DNA of 64,000 bases from Xanthomonas maliensis (GCF_009192945.1 NZ_NSET01000032.1:62001-126000); one strand, 5' to 3'; counted from the stretch's first letter, positions 1 to 8,722 are shown. Numbers and translations are program-made. The notes: generated by a model not told the origin, from the sequence alone.

Positions 1-1368
1 GTGGCCGACGACGGCAGCGATATCGCCGCGGCAAGCTATGGCGACAGCACCGCCAACAGCGAGGCCGCCCGCGCCAAGGCGGTGCCGCCTGCGCAGCGCG
101 ATGCACGGCTGGCTGCCTATGGCCAGGCGATCTATCACTCCATCGCGCAGGTCAATCCGCGTGCGACCTGGGTGATGCAGGGCTGGCTGTTCGGCGCCGA
201 TCGGGAGTTCTGGCAACCGCAGGCGATCGCCGCATTCCTCGGCAAGGTGCCGGACACGCATCTGCTGGTGCTGGATATCGGCAACGACCGCTACCCGGGC
301 ACCTGGAAGGCCGCTGCGGCGTTCGACAACAAGCACTGGATCTATGGCTACGTGCATAACTATGGCGGCAGCAATCCGGTGTATGGCGACCTGGCCTTCT
401 ATCAGCGCGATCTTGCCGCGCTGCTGGCCGACCCTGCGCGTGGGAAGCTGCAGGGCTTCGGTGTGTTCCCCGAAGGCCTGGACACTAATTCGCTGGTCTA
501 CGAGTACCTGTACGACCTGGCCTGGGACAATGCTGGCACCGATCCGGCGCAGTGGTTCGCGCGCTATGCCGCTGCCCGCTACGGCGCCGGCAGCCCCGCG
601 TTGGCGCAGGCCTGGCCGGCCTTGCAGCGCGGCGTCTATGGCGTGCGCTATTGGGAAAGCCGCTGGTGGAACAAGCGGGCAGGTGCCTATCTGCTGTTCA
701 AACGGCCCACGGCACAGATCGTGGACTTCGGCAGCGAGCCGGGCGATGCGGCGCAGCTGCGCAGTGCCATCGAGCAGTTGTTGACGCTGGCACCGCAGTA
801 CCGCGCTGCGCCGTTGTTCGACCACGACCTGGCCGACTACGCCGGCCATTACGCATTGGTGCGGCTGGATGCGCTGCTGCAGCGTGCCGTGCGCGCCTAC
901 CGCAGCGGCGAGTTGGCCGACGGCGATGCGGCAGTGGCGCAGGTGCAGACGATCGCAACGGCGGTGGATGCCCTGCTGGCCGGGCGGGGCGACAGCCTGC
1001 ATGATTGGCTGGCGCAGGCGCGCGACTATGCCGATGGCGATGCGGAGACAGGCGCTGCCTATCTTGCCGCTGCGCGCGCGCAGGTCACGGTCTGGGGCGG
1101 GGAGGGGAATCTGTCCGACTATGCGTCCAAGGCCTGGAACGGCATGATCGCCGGCTATTACTTGCCGCGCTGGCAGCAGTTCCTGCAGGGCCTGCGCAGC
1201 GACGCGGCGGCCGGCCGCCAGACCGACGAGGCGCAGGCCATGCGCGCACTGCGGCAATGGGAGCAGGCCTGGGTGCAGCGGCCCGAGGTTCCGCCCGCCG
1301 GTGGTCCGGTGGATGTGCCGGCCGCCAGCAGGGCGCTGCTTGGTCTGCTCGACAAGGCCGCGCCATGA
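1..1368 (+). CDS. alpha-N-acetylglucosaminidase, GH89 (5' end outside window)
   Basis: This is the C-terminal part of a NAGLU-type GH89 glycosidase, which removes terminal alpha-linked GlcNAc from glycans. The frame is open from the first base, so the N-terminal domain and the acid/base glutamate lie upstream. The fragment keeps the segment GFGVFPEGLDTNSLVYEYL near residues 152-170. Its Glu158 aligns with the catalytic nucleophile of the family (Glu446 in human NAGLU). The preceding text HNYGGSNPVYGD matches the family's glycine-rich stretch, and an all-helical C-terminal region follows. The stop codon overlaps the ATG of the next gene (ATGA), which suggests translational coupling to the acetyltransferase-like membrane protein. 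Family call is confident; the natural substrate is not visible from sequence. Confidence 0.9.
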   Translation: MADDGSDIAAASYGDSTANSEAARAKAVPPAQRDARLAAYGQAIYHSIAQVNPRATWVMQGWLFGADREFWQPQAIAAFLGKVPDTHLLVLDIGNDRYPGTWKAAAAFDNKHWIYGYVHNYGGSNPVYGDLAFYQRDLAALLADPARGKLQGFGVFPEGLDTNSLVYEYLYDLAWDNAGTDPAQWFARYAAARYGAGSPALAQAWPALQRGVYGVRYWESRWWNKRAGAYLLFKRPTAQIVDFGSEPGDAAQLRSAIEQLLTLAPQYRAAPLFDHDLADYAGHYALVRLDALLQRAVRAYRSGELADGDAAVAQVQTIATAVDALLAGRGDSLHDWLAQARDYADGDAETGAAYLAAARAQVTVWGGEGNLSDYASKAWNGMIAGYYLPRWQQFLQGLRSDAAAGRQTDEAQAMRALRQWEQAWVQRPEVPPAGGPVDVPAASRALLGLLDKAAP

Positions 1369-2501
1369 CGATTCCGGCAGCTGCCAGCGCCGCTTCGCGT
1401 ACGCGCTTCCTGTCGCTGGACGTGCTGCGTGGTGCGACCATCCTGCTGATGATCCTGGTCAATACGCCGGGCCCCGGCGCGCCGTCCTACGCGCAACTGA
1501 CGCATGCGCATTGGTTCGGGTTGACGTTGGCCGATCTGGTCTTCCCCACCTTCCTGTTCGTCACCGGCAATGCGCTGGCGTTCGCGCCGCCCATCACCGA
1601 GGAATCGGTATTCCTGCGCCGGGTCGGCAAACGGTCTGCGCTGATCTTCCTGTGTGGCGTGCTGATGTACTGGTATCCGTTCGTGCAGCAGGTGGATGGC
1701 GACTGGGTCTTCAAGCCGTTCGCGCAGACCCGGCTGCTCGGCGTGCTGCAGCGGATCGCGCTGTGCTATCTGCTTGCGGCCCTGGCCGTTCGCTACCTGC
1801 CGACGCGGCTGCTGCCGTGGTTGGCGCTGGCGTTGCCGCTGGCGTACTGGGCCATCCTGTGGATCTTCGGTCCACCCGGACAACCCTTGGACAAACTGGG
1901 CAATGCCGGTACGCGGCTGGACCTGTGGCTGTTGGGACCGGCGCACCTGTATCGCAAGGACGGCGGGTTCGATCCGGAAGGACTGCTCGGCACCTTGCCG
2001 GCCACGGCCAATGTGCTGGCCGGCTATCTGGCTGGTGTGTGGTTGCGCCACGCCGGCAAGACTGCGCGTGCGGCGGGCTGGATGCTGGCCTGCGGTGCAC
2101 TGCTGGTGGTGTGCGCCCTGCTGTGGGCGCCGCTGTTCCCGATCGCCAAGAAGCTGTGGACCGGGCCGTTCGTGCTGCTCACGGTGGGTCTGGATCTGCT
2201 GTTGCTGGCCGCGCTGGTGGTCTGGCTGGAAGTGCGCGGTCACCGCGCCGGGACCGGCGTGTTCACCGTGCTCGGCAAGAACCCGTTGGCGATCTATCTG
2301 TTCTCCGAGCTGCTGGTCGTCACCCTGCAATTGGTCCGGGTCGCACCCGGGCAGGGGCTCTACGACTGGATAGGCGTGAACCTGTTCCAGCGCCTCGCGC
2401 CGGGCGCCTTTGGCAGCCTGCTGTGTGCGGTGGCGTATACGGCGGTGTGCTGGCTGCTGGCCTGGTGGATGGACCGCCGGCGCTGGTATATCCGGCTCTG
2501 A
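1365..2501 (+). CDS. heparan-alpha-glucosaminide N-acetyltransferase-like membrane protein (HGSNAT/DUF5009, COG4299)
   Basis: A polytopic inner-membrane protein of 378 residues with about ten hydrophobic segments. The N-terminal signature RFLSLDVLRGATILLMILVN is followed by THAHWFGLTLADLVFPTF. Human lysosomal HGSNAT has KHASWNGLTVADLVFPWF at the same place, so His47 here aligns with the catalytic histidine (His269) of the human enzyme. The family moves acetyl groups across a membrane onto terminal glucosamine. The gene starts inside the stop codon of the GH89 gene (ATGA overlap), and the nag operon follows 94 bp later. Inference: it may re-acetylate glucosamine ends so that the GH89 enzyme can cleave them, as in lysosomal heparan degradation. 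A generic sugar O- or N-acyltransferase role remains possible. Confidence 0.8.
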   Translation: MTIPAAASAASRTRFLSLDVLRGATILLMILVNTPGPGAPSYAQLTHAHWFGLTLADLVFPTFLFVTGNALAFAPPITEESVFLRRVGKRSALIFLCGVLMYWYPFVQQVDGDWVFKPFAQTRLLGVLQRIALCYLLAALAVRYLPTRLLPWLALALPLAYWAILWIFGPPGQPLDKLGNAGTRLDLWLLGPAHLYRKDGGFDPEGLLGTLPATANVLAGYLAGVWLRHAGKTARAAGWMLACGALLVVCALLWAPLFPIAKKLWTGPFVLLTVGLDLLLLAALVVWLEVRGHRAGTGVFTVLGKNPLAIYLFSELLVVTLQLVRVAPGQGLYDWIGVNLFQRLAPGAFGSLLCAVAYTAVCWLLAWWMDRRRWYIRL

Positions 2502-2538
2502 GGCTTGGCCGGAACGCTTGCCGATGCAGCAGGTGCAC

Positions 2539-2562
2539 ACCAAGACAATTGGTAATATATTG
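2539..2562 (+). promoter_or_regulatory. candidate operator/promoter of the nagQPRBA operon
   Basis: The AT-rich patch in the 94-bp gap before nagQ holds a perfect inverted repeat ACCAA-N5-TTGGT (2539-2553), followed by TAATATATTGG. TATATT at 2556-2561 matches a -10 hexamer in 5 of 6 positions, though the -35 region is poor. GntR/HutC-type regulators of amino-sugar genes often bind TTGGT/ACCAA-like half-sites, so autoregulation by NagQ is plausible. The site is read from sequence only. Confidence 0.4.
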
Positions 2563-2595
2563 GACATAACGAATCCACTCCCTGTGCGGACGGGC

Positions 2596-3351
2596 ATGAC
2601 CGACGCTGCGCCTGACATCGATGCGAGGCTGGAGGCGCTGATGCTCGATGCCTCGGCGCCGACGCCGCTGTACCTGCAGCTGGCCGGCAAGCTCAGCGAG
2701 GCGATTCGCCATGGTCACTGGAAGGCCGGCGAGGCACTGCCCGCCGAGCGCCATCTGTGCGAGCGCCTGCAGATCTCGCGGGTGACGCTGCGCCAGGCGG
2801 TGGACGTGCTGGTGGAACAGGGCATGGTGTCGCGCCGCCAGGGCGCTGGCACCTTCGTCACCACCCAGATCCAGCACCAGCTCAGTGGCCTGACCAGTTT
2901 CAGCGAGACGCTGCGCATCAAGGGCTATACGCCCGGCACGCGCTGGCTGGAGCAGCGGCTGCGCCCGGCCCATGGCGAGGAAATCCTGCGCCTGGGCTTG
3001 TCGCCTGATGCGGCGGTGGCCGCGCTGACGCGCCTGCGCAGCGCCGACGACCGGGTGATGGCCTACGAACGTGCGGTGCTGCCGCAGCGCATCGTCCCCG
3101 ATCCGCAAAAAGTGGGCGATTCGCTCTATAGCTATCTCGATGCGCAAGGCACCCCAGTGGTGCGCGCGCTGCAGTACTTCCGCGCCATCAACCTGCCGGC
3201 GCGGCTGGCCGAGCACCTGCGCATGAAAACCGGCGAGGCGATTCTGCACGTGGTGCGGGTCGGCTACGCCCGCGATGGCAATGCGATCGAGCTCACCGAT
3301 ACCTATTGCCACAACGACTTCTACGACTTCGTCGCCGAACTGCGCCGCTGA
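2596..3351 (+). CDS. nagQ: GntR/HutC-family transcriptional regulator of GlcNAc utilisation
   Basis: A 251-residue regulator. An N-terminal winged helix spans about residues 20-90, with LPAERHLCERLQISRVTLRQ as recognition helix and GAGTFV closing the wing. A C-terminal UTRA effector domain (about 95-245) contains the typical ELTDTYCHNDFYDFVAEL end. UTRA domains of this subgroup bind phosphorylated amino sugars such as GlcN6P or GlcNAc6P. The ATG at 2596 gives the normal family length; the same frame is open further upstream but overlaps the previous gene. It is the first gene of a tight operon with transporter, LacI regulator, deaminase and deacetylase, an order like the described Xanthomonas nag locus. 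The gene symbol is taken from that synteny. Confidence 0.82.
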   Translation: MTDAAPDIDARLEALMLDASAPTPLYLQLAGKLSEAIRHGHWKAGEALPAERHLCERLQISRVTLRQAVDVLVEQGMVSRRQGAGTFVTTQIQHQLSGLTSFSETLRIKGYTPGTRWLEQRLRPAHGEEILRLGLSPDAAVAALTRLRSADDRVMAYERAVLPQRIVPDPQKVGDSLYSYLDAQGTPVVRALQYFRAINLPARLAEHLRMKTGEAILHVVRVGYARDGNAIELTDTYCHNDFYDFVAELRR

Positions 3352-3381
3352 CGCCCCTCCGCCTTCCAGAGCCGCCGATCC

Positions 3382-4659
3382 ATGACCACCGCCAGGCCCG
3401 CAAGTCCCATCGTCTCGATTGCCATCGTCGGCGTGCTGTTCTTCATCATCGGCTTTCTGACCTGGGTCAACGGGCCGTTGATCACCTTCGTCCGCCTGGC
3501 CTTCGACCTCAACGAGGTCAACGCCTTCCTGGTGCTGATGGTGTTCTACCTGTCGTACTTCTTCCTGGCCTTGCCGTCGTCGTGGATCCTGCGTCGTACC
3601 GGCATGAAGAAGGGGCTGGCCTTGAGCCTGGTGGTGATGGCGCTGGGCGCCGCGGCGTTCGGCCAGTTCGCCACCCAGCGCTGGTATCCGGGCGCGCTGG
3701 CCGGCTTGTTCGTGATCGGTAGTGGCCTGGCCTTGCAGCAGACCGCGGTCAATCCCTACATCAGCATTCTTGGGCCGATCGAGAGCGCAGCCCAGCGCAT
3801 CGCGGTGATGGGGATCTGCAACAAGGTGGCGGGGATCCTGGCGCCGATCGTGATCGGCTCGCTGGTGCTGCATGGCATCGGCGATCTGTCCACCCAGGTC
3901 GCCGCTGCCGATCCGGCCACCAAGGAGCAATTGCTCACCGCGTTCGCCGCCAAGATCCACGGCCCGTACTTGACCATGTCCGGCATCCTGCTGCTGCTGT
4001 CGGTGGCGGTGCTGTTCTCGCCGCTGCCGGAACTGAAGGCCTCCGAGGTCAATGCCGCGCCGTCCAGCAGCGGCGCTGGCGAACGCGCCAGCATCTTCCA
4101 GTTCCCGCATCTGTGGTTGGGCGTGTTGTGCCTGTTCGTCTATGTCGGCGTGGAAGTGATGGCCGGCGATGCCATCGGCACCTACGGCCATGGTTTCAAT
4201 CTGCCGCTGGATCGCGCCAAGTTGTTCACTTCCTACACCTTGGGCGCGATGCTGCTCGGCTACCTGGCCGGCCTGGTGCTGATCCCGCGCTTCATTTCGC
4301 AGGCGCGCTATCTGAGCGTGTCGGCGGTGCTGGGCGTGCTGTTCTCGTTAGGTGCGTTCTTCACCCAGGGCTACGTGTCGGTGGGCTTCGTTGCCGCCCT
4401 CGGCTTCGCCAATGCGATGATGTGGCCGGCGATCTTCCCGCTGGCCATCCGCGGCCTCGGCCGCTACACCGAAATCGGCTCGGCCTTGCTGATCATGGGC
4501 ATCGCCGGTGGCGCCCTGATTCCGCAGCTGTTCGCCATCCTCAAGCAACATCACGATTTCCAGCTGGTGTTCGCCGGGCTGATGGTGCCTTGCTACCTGT
4601 ACATCCTGTTCTACTCGCTGCATGGCCATCGGGTGGGCCTGTCGGCTCGCGCGGCATGA
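3382..4659 (+). CDS. nagP: GlcNAc/sugar transporter, major facilitator FHS (FucP-like) family
   Basis: An inner-membrane permease of 425 residues with twelve predicted hydrophobic segments. The start region GVLFFIIGFLTWVNGPLITF and the motif QQTAVNPYISILGP are hallmarks of the fucose/glucose/GlcNAc-proton symporter (FucP, NagP) family. It would bring GlcNAc from the periplasm into the cytoplasm, after which a kinase (not in this window) and then NagA and NagB act. It starts 30 bp after nagQ and ends 10 bp before nagR, so it belongs to the same transcript. The sugar is inferred from the operon; the family also includes glucose and fucose transporters. Confidence 0.87.
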   Translation: MTTARPASPIVSIAIVGVLFFIIGFLTWVNGPLITFVRLAFDLNEVNAFLVLMVFYLSYFFLALPSSWILRRTGMKKGLALSLVVMALGAAAFGQFATQRWYPGALAGLFVIGSGLALQQTAVNPYISILGPIESAAQRIAVMGICNKVAGILAPIVIGSLVLHGIGDLSTQVAAADPATKEQLLTAFAAKIHGPYLTMSGILLLLSVAVLFSPLPELKASEVNAAPSSSGAGERASIFQFPHLWLGVLCLFVYVGVEVMAGDAIGTYGHGFNLPLDRAKLFTSYTLGAMLLGYLAGLVLIPRFISQARYLSVSAVLGVLFSLGAFFTQGYVSVGFVAALGFANAMMWPAIFPLAIRGLGRYTEIGSALLIMGIAGGALIPQLFAILKQHHDFQLVFAGLMVPCYLYILFYSLHGHRVGLSARAA

Positions 4660-4669
4660 GCCGGGCACG

Positions 4670-5767
4670 ATGACGTCCCTCGACCAGCCAGGCCAGAGCA
4701 TGCGCAGACCCACCATCAAGGACGTTGCCGAACGTGCCAAGGTGTCGTTGAAGACCGTCTCGCGCGTCATCAACAACGAGCCGTCGGTGATGCAGGCCAC
4801 GCGCGCGCGCGTGCTGCGTGCGATTGCCGAATTGGATTACGAGCCGGATCCGTCCGCGCGCAACCTGCGCAGCGGCACGCCGTTCGTGATCGGGTTGGTG
4901 TACGACAATCCCAACCCGTATCACATCATCGGCATTCAGAACGGCGTGCTGGCCGCCTGTCGCGAAACCGGCTTCGGCCTGCAGATCCATCCCTGCGATT
5001 CCACCTCGCCATTGCTGGCCGAGGAACTGGCCGAATGGGTGCAGCGCTCGCGCCTGGCCGGGGTGGTGCTGACCGCGCCGATGTCCGAGCGTCCGCAATT
5101 GCTCGCCGGGCTGGCGGCACGCGGCATCAAGTGCGTGCGCATCATCGCCGCCACCGACGATCCGGGCGATGGCCCCTGCGTCTACATCGACGACCGCGAC
5201 GCCGCCTACGAAATCACCGAACACCTGATCCAGCTCGGTCACCAGCGCATCGGCTTTCTGTGGGGCGGCCCGCAGCATCGCTCCAGCGGCGAGCGCTATG
5301 CCGGGTACGAGGCAGCCCTGAAGGACTACGGCATCACCCTGGACAAGCATCTGGTGATCCCGGGCGACTACACCTTCGACGACGGCTTCCGCGGCGCGCG
5401 GCGGCTGTTGTCGCTGCGCGAGCCGCCTACCGCGATCTTCGGCAGCAACGACGAGATCGCTGCCGGCGTGCTGGCGGCCGCCAAATCCACCGGCATGAAC
5501 GTGCCGTATCAGTTGTCCATTGCCGGCTTCGAGGACAGTCCGTTCTCGCGCCAGTCCTGGCCGCCGCTGACCACTGCCAAACAAGCCACCGAAGACATCG
5601 CCCGCCACGCTGCGCGGCTGTTGATCGCGCAGTTGCGCAGCGATGCCTACGACGACCAGCCCGCACAACTGCAGAACCGCGGCTTCGTGCCGCAACTGGT
5701 CGTGCGTGGCTCCACCGCGCCGGCGCAGACGCCGGCAACTGCCTCTCTTCCCTCCGATCCCGCCTGA
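4670..5767 (+). CDS. nagR: LacI-family transcriptional regulator, GlcNAc pathway
   Basis: A LacI/GalR repressor of about 365 residues. The N-terminal helix-turn-helix carries TIKDVAERAKVSLKTVSRV, followed by the hinge helix (PSARNLRSG). The periplasmic-binding-protein-like effector domain then runs to residue ~345 with AIFGSNDEIAAGVL and GFEDSPFS. I chose ATG 4670, ten bases after nagP; ATG 4700 lies directly before the DNA-binding domain (MRRPTIKDV) and is an equally good start. Neither has a strong Shine-Dalgarno sequence, which fits translational coupling inside the operon. The operon thus carries two regulators of different families (GntR and LacI). The effector is presumably GlcNAc6P or a derivative, inferred from context. 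Confidence 0.85.
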   Translation: MTSLDQPGQSMRRPTIKDVAERAKVSLKTVSRVINNEPSVMQATRARVLRAIAELDYEPDPSARNLRSGTPFVIGLVYDNPNPYHIIGIQNGVLAACRETGFGLQIHPCDSTSPLLAEELAEWVQRSRLAGVVLTAPMSERPQLLAGLAARGIKCVRIIAATDDPGDGPCVYIDDRDAAYEITEHLIQLGHQRIGFLWGGPQHRSSGERYAGYEAALKDYGITLDKHLVIPGDYTFDDGFRGARRLLSLREPPTAIFGSNDEIAAGVLAAAKSTGMNVPYQLSIAGFEDSPFSRQSWPPLTTAKQATEDIARHAARLLIAQLRSDAYDDQPAQLQNRGFVPQLVVRGSTAPAQTPATASLPSDPA

Positions 5768-5773
5768 GTTCCG

Positions 5774-6802
5774 ATGAGCCTCCCCCAGGAAACCGAAACC
5801 CTGATGTTCCGCGAGGCAGCCCAGACTGCCGACGTCGTTGCTGCGCAAATGGCCCGCAACGCCGACACCATCGCCGCCCTGGCGCAGTCGCTGCGGCAGG
5901 CACCACCGCCCTTCGCGGTGACCTGCGCGCGCGGTAGCTCCGACCACGCGGCGACGTATGCCAAATACCTGTTCGAAACCCAGCTCGGCCTCGTCACCGC
6001 CTCGGCATCGCCTTCCGTGGGCTCGGTGTATGCAGCGCCGTTGCAGTTGCGTGGTGCGCTGTACCTGGTGATCTCGCAATCGGGCAAGAGTCCGGACCTG
6101 CTGCGCAATGCCGAAGCGGCCAAGGCGGCTGGCGCGCGCGTGGTCGCGCTGGTCAATGTGGAGGACTCGCCGCTGGCGCAGTTGGCCGAGGTGGTGCTGC
6201 CGCTGGGAGCCGGCCCGGAAACCAGCGTGGCGGCGACCAAGAGCTACCTGGCCTCGCTGTCGGCGATCCTGCAGCTGGTGGCGGTATGGAAGAACGATCC
6301 TGAGCTGCTGGCGGCGGTCGCGCAGCTGCCGCAGCAGTTACGCGCGGCCTGGCAGGCCGACTGGTCGTCGCTGACGGCCGGTCTGGTGCCTGCGCACAAC
6401 CTGTTCGTGCTGGGGCGTGGTCTGGGCCTGGCCGGCGCGCAGGAAGCGGCGCTCAAGTTCAAGGAAACCTGCGGCCTGCACGCCGAGGCGTATAGCTCGG
6501 CCGAGGTCAAGCACGGTCCGATGGCGCTGGTGGGGCCAGGCTTCCCGGTGCTGGCATTCGCCCAGCCCGACGAAACCGGAACCGGTATCCGCGCGTTGGT
6601 CGACGAATTCCGTGGCCGCGGCGCGCAGGTATGGTTGGCGGCACCCGATGGCGATCTGCCTCTGGTCCAGGCCAGCCATCCAGCGTGCGCCCCCTTGCTG
6701 ACCGTGCAGAGCTTCTACCGCGCAATCAACGCGCTGGCGCTGCAGCGCGGCCACAATCCGGATCTGCCGCCGCATTTGAACAAAGTCACGGAAACCGTGT
6801 GA
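5774..6802 (+). CDS. nagB: glucosamine-6-phosphate deaminase, SIS-domain type (NagB-II)
   Basis: A 342-residue protein with two SIS (sugar isomerase) domains and no glutaminase domain. This is the build of NagB-II deaminases, which replace the classic hexameric NagB in Shewanella and Xanthomonas relatives. Seen in the sequence are ARGSSDHAATYAKY near residue 55, ISQSGKSPDLLRN near 98, KFKETCGLHAEAYSSAEVKH near 230 and the C-terminal NPDLPPHLNKVTETV. The reaction is GlcN6P to fructose 6-phosphate plus ammonia, downstream of NagA. It starts 6 bp after nagR and overlaps nagA. GlmS (amide transfer) is ruled out by the missing N-terminal glutaminase domain. Confidence 0.88.
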   Translation: MSLPQETETLMFREAAQTADVVAAQMARNADTIAALAQSLRQAPPPFAVTCARGSSDHAATYAKYLFETQLGLVTASASPSVGSVYAAPLQLRGALYLVISQSGKSPDLLRNAEAAKAAGARVVALVNVEDSPLAQLAEVVLPLGAGPETSVAATKSYLASLSAILQLVAVWKNDPELLAAVAQLPQQLRAAWQADWSSLTAGLVPAHNLFVLGRGLGLAGAQEAALKFKETCGLHAEAYSSAEVKHGPMALVGPGFPVLAFAQPDETGTGIRALVDEFRGRGAQVWLAAPDGDLPLVQASHPACAPLLTVQSFYRAINALALQRGHNPDLPPHLNKVTETV

Positions 6803-7983
6803 GTATGCAGGTGTCCGCGACCCAAGCGTTGTGCAATGCGCGCGTTCTCACCGATGACGGCCTGCAAGAGGGGCTGGTGGTGCTGCTGGAGGGTGCGCGC
6901 ATCCAGGCCATTGTCGCCGCCGCCGACGCGCGCGTCGCGCAGGCGGCCACGCAGGTGGACCTGGGCGGCGACATCCTGCTGCCCGGTTTCATCGATATCC
7001 AGGTCAATGGCGGTGGCGGCGTGTTGTTCAACAACGCACGCGATCCGCAGGCACTGGCGACCATCGCCGCCGCGCATCGTCGCTACGGCACCACCGGTCT
7101 GTTGCCGACGCTGATCAGCGACACCGCCGAGGTGATGGCCGACGCCATCGCTGCCACTCGCGCGGCGATCGCCCAGGGTGTGCCTGGCGTGCTCGGCATC
7201 CATCTGGAAGGCCCGTATCTGAGCGCGGCCCGCAAGGGCACTCACGACGCGCAGAAGTTCCGCGTGCCGGATGCGCAGGAGATCGCAGTCGATACGTCAC
7301 TGGATACCGGCGTTACCTTGATCACCCTGGCGCCCGAATGCGTGCCTGTCGAGAGCATCCGCGCCTTCGTCGCCGGCGGCGCCATCGTGTTCGCCGGGCA
7401 TACCGCGGCCAGTTACGGGCAGGCGCGTGCCGGCATCGATGCTGGCATCCGCGGGTTCACCCATCTGTACAACGCGATGTCGCAACTGGCCGGGCGCGAC
7501 CCCAACGTGGTGGGCGCCGCGCTGGAGGATCCGCAGGTGTGGTGCGGCGTCATCGTCGATGGCGTGCACGTGCATCCGGCCAGTCTGCGCGTGGCGCTGG
7601 CGGCCAAGCCACGCGGCAAGCTGCTGCTGGTGACCGATGCGATGCCGATGGTGGGCGCCGACAGCCCCAGCTTCGATCTGTACGGCGAGACCATCACCGC
7701 CGTCGACGGCGTGGTCCGCAACGCCGACGGTGCGTTGGCGGGCTCAGCGCTGGACATGGCCAGTGCGGTGCGCAACAGCGTGCGCTGGTTGGGGGTGGAC
7801 TTGGCCGAGGCCGCGCGGATGGCGTCCACGTATCCGGCGCAATGCATCGGCCTGGGCGAGCGCTTGGGACGGATCGCACCGGGATATCAGGCCGACCTGG
7901 TGCTGGTGGATGCCGGGGTCAACGTGTTGGGCACCTGGATCGCTGGACAGCGTGACGCGGGCGCGGGCGAGCGCGTGGGCTGA
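6799..7983 (+). CDS. nagA: N-acetylglucosamine-6-phosphate deacetylase
   Basis: A cytoplasmic amidohydrolase of about 394 residues that converts GlcNAc6P to GlcN6P and acetate. Metal and substrate motifs are intact: DIQVNGGGGVLFNN near residue 67, HLEGPYLSAARKGTH with the metal-binding Glu, FAGHTAAS with a His ligand, HLYNAMS, and the catalytic Asp in LLVTDAMPMVG. A GTG at 6799 overlaps the nagB stop as GTGA, and ATG 6805 is two codons later; either is likely, and I used the overlapping one. It is the last gene of the nag operon, convergent with pgaD. No clear terminator hairpin was found in the 208-bp gap that follows. Confidence 0.93.
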   Translation: MSMQVSATQALCNARVLTDDGLQEGLVVLLEGARIQAIVAAADARVAQAATQVDLGGDILLPGFIDIQVNGGGGVLFNNARDPQALATIAAAHRRYGTTGLLPTLISDTAEVMADAIAATRAAIAQGVPGVLGIHLEGPYLSAARKGTHDAQKFRVPDAQEIAVDTSLDTGVTLITLAPECVPVESIRAFVAGGAIVFAGHTAASYGQARAGIDAGIRGFTHLYNAMSQLAGRDPNVVGAALEDPQVWCGVIVDGVHVHPASLRVALAAKPRGKLLLVTDAMPMVGADSPSFDLYGETITAVDGVVRNADGALAGSALDMASAVRNSVRWLGVDLAEAARMASTYPAQCIGLGERLGRIAPGYQADLVLVDAGVNVLGTWIAGQRDAGAGERVG

Positions 7984-8191
7984 CCGATGGCCGCCGCGTC
8001 CGGATGCTGCGGGGGTTGGATCACGACACCTGCGGCGATCTGGAACGCTTGACCGGCGCGTGGCATGCGGCGAATGCGGCGCCGATCCATCAGCGCGCCA
8101 GCTGGTGTCGCGTGGTGTCAGCAGCCACCACGGTCGGTCACGGCAGACGTCCTGATGGCGGGCGTCGCGGGGAACCTCGGTTCGTTCGCTC

Positions 8192-8722
8192 CTAAGTCGG
8201 CATGACGGGCGGGGTGTCGGTGTCGTGTGGCAGCTGCAGCGCCTGTAGGGTCATGCCTACCGGTCGTGCATGTTCGTCCATATGCAGAGTCACCGCCTTG
8301 GCTGCGGCCAGTTGCTCGGCCAGCGCCTGACTCGCGCCGAGCGAATGGGCGATCTCGCTGCGCTCTACATTCTTCAGCGCGCTACGGCGCTCCTCGCCGC
8401 TGAAGCGGTGACGGTTGTATTCGGCCCATCCGATCAGCAGCGCCGGACAGCAGATCAGCAAGGCCGGTAGCGCGACGACCATGAACGGGTCCAGAGAGAG
8501 GTCGTGTCCGTGGACGTATGCCCAGCTCTGCCGCCCGCTCGACAGTTCCCGCAGCATGGACACCAGCGGTGCCCACAAAGAAAGATAGATGCCCCAACCG
8601 GCCAGTGTCAGCATGCTCCAGGCGATACGGTGCAGAAGCGGCTGCTGATGCGGGCTCCGGATCAGGCGCGAATTGAAGCGCTCCGCTGACGATGCCGTCG
8701 CATCGGTAGGGTGGGCCTTCAT
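8192..8722 (-). CDS. pgaD: PNAG biosynthesis protein PgaD-like (HmsS/XagD)
   Basis: A 176-residue membrane protein with two central hydrophobic segments: SMLTLAGWGIYLSLWAPLV and, after a short loop, MVVALPALLICCPALLIGWA. A cytoplasmic C-terminal tail with SGEERR and ERSEIAHSLG follows. This is the architecture of PgaD, which pairs with PgaC to form the c-di-GMP-activated poly-beta-1,6-GlcNAc synthase. Its ATG overlaps the pgaC stop (ATGA), and it is the last gene of pgaABCD. PgaD is poorly conserved, so the call leans on position and topology. Confidence 0.82.
   Translation of the reverse strand: MKAHPTDATASSAERFNSRLIRSPHQQPLLHRIAWSMLTLAGWGIYLSLWAPLVSMLRELSSGRQSWAYVHGHDLSLDPFMVVALPALLICCPALLIGWAEYNRHRFSGEERRSALKNVERSEIAHSLGASQALAEQLAAAKAVTLHMDEHARPVGMTLQALQLPHDTDTPPVMPT

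Noticed and set aside
1365-2501. Calling the DUF5009 protein an OPG/YeiB-type acyltransferase
   Set aside because: The THAHWFGLTLADLVFP segment fits HGSNAT much better than YeiB, which lacks this histidine context.
5774-6802. Calling the SIS protein GlmS (glucosamine-6-phosphate synthase)
   Set aside because: The N-terminal glutaminase domain is absent and the gene lies in a catabolic operon.
8004-8195. A 63-codon frame on plus after nagA
   Set aside because: Low-complexity Arg/Gly/Ala translation without motif; it runs into the 3' end of pgaD on the other strand.
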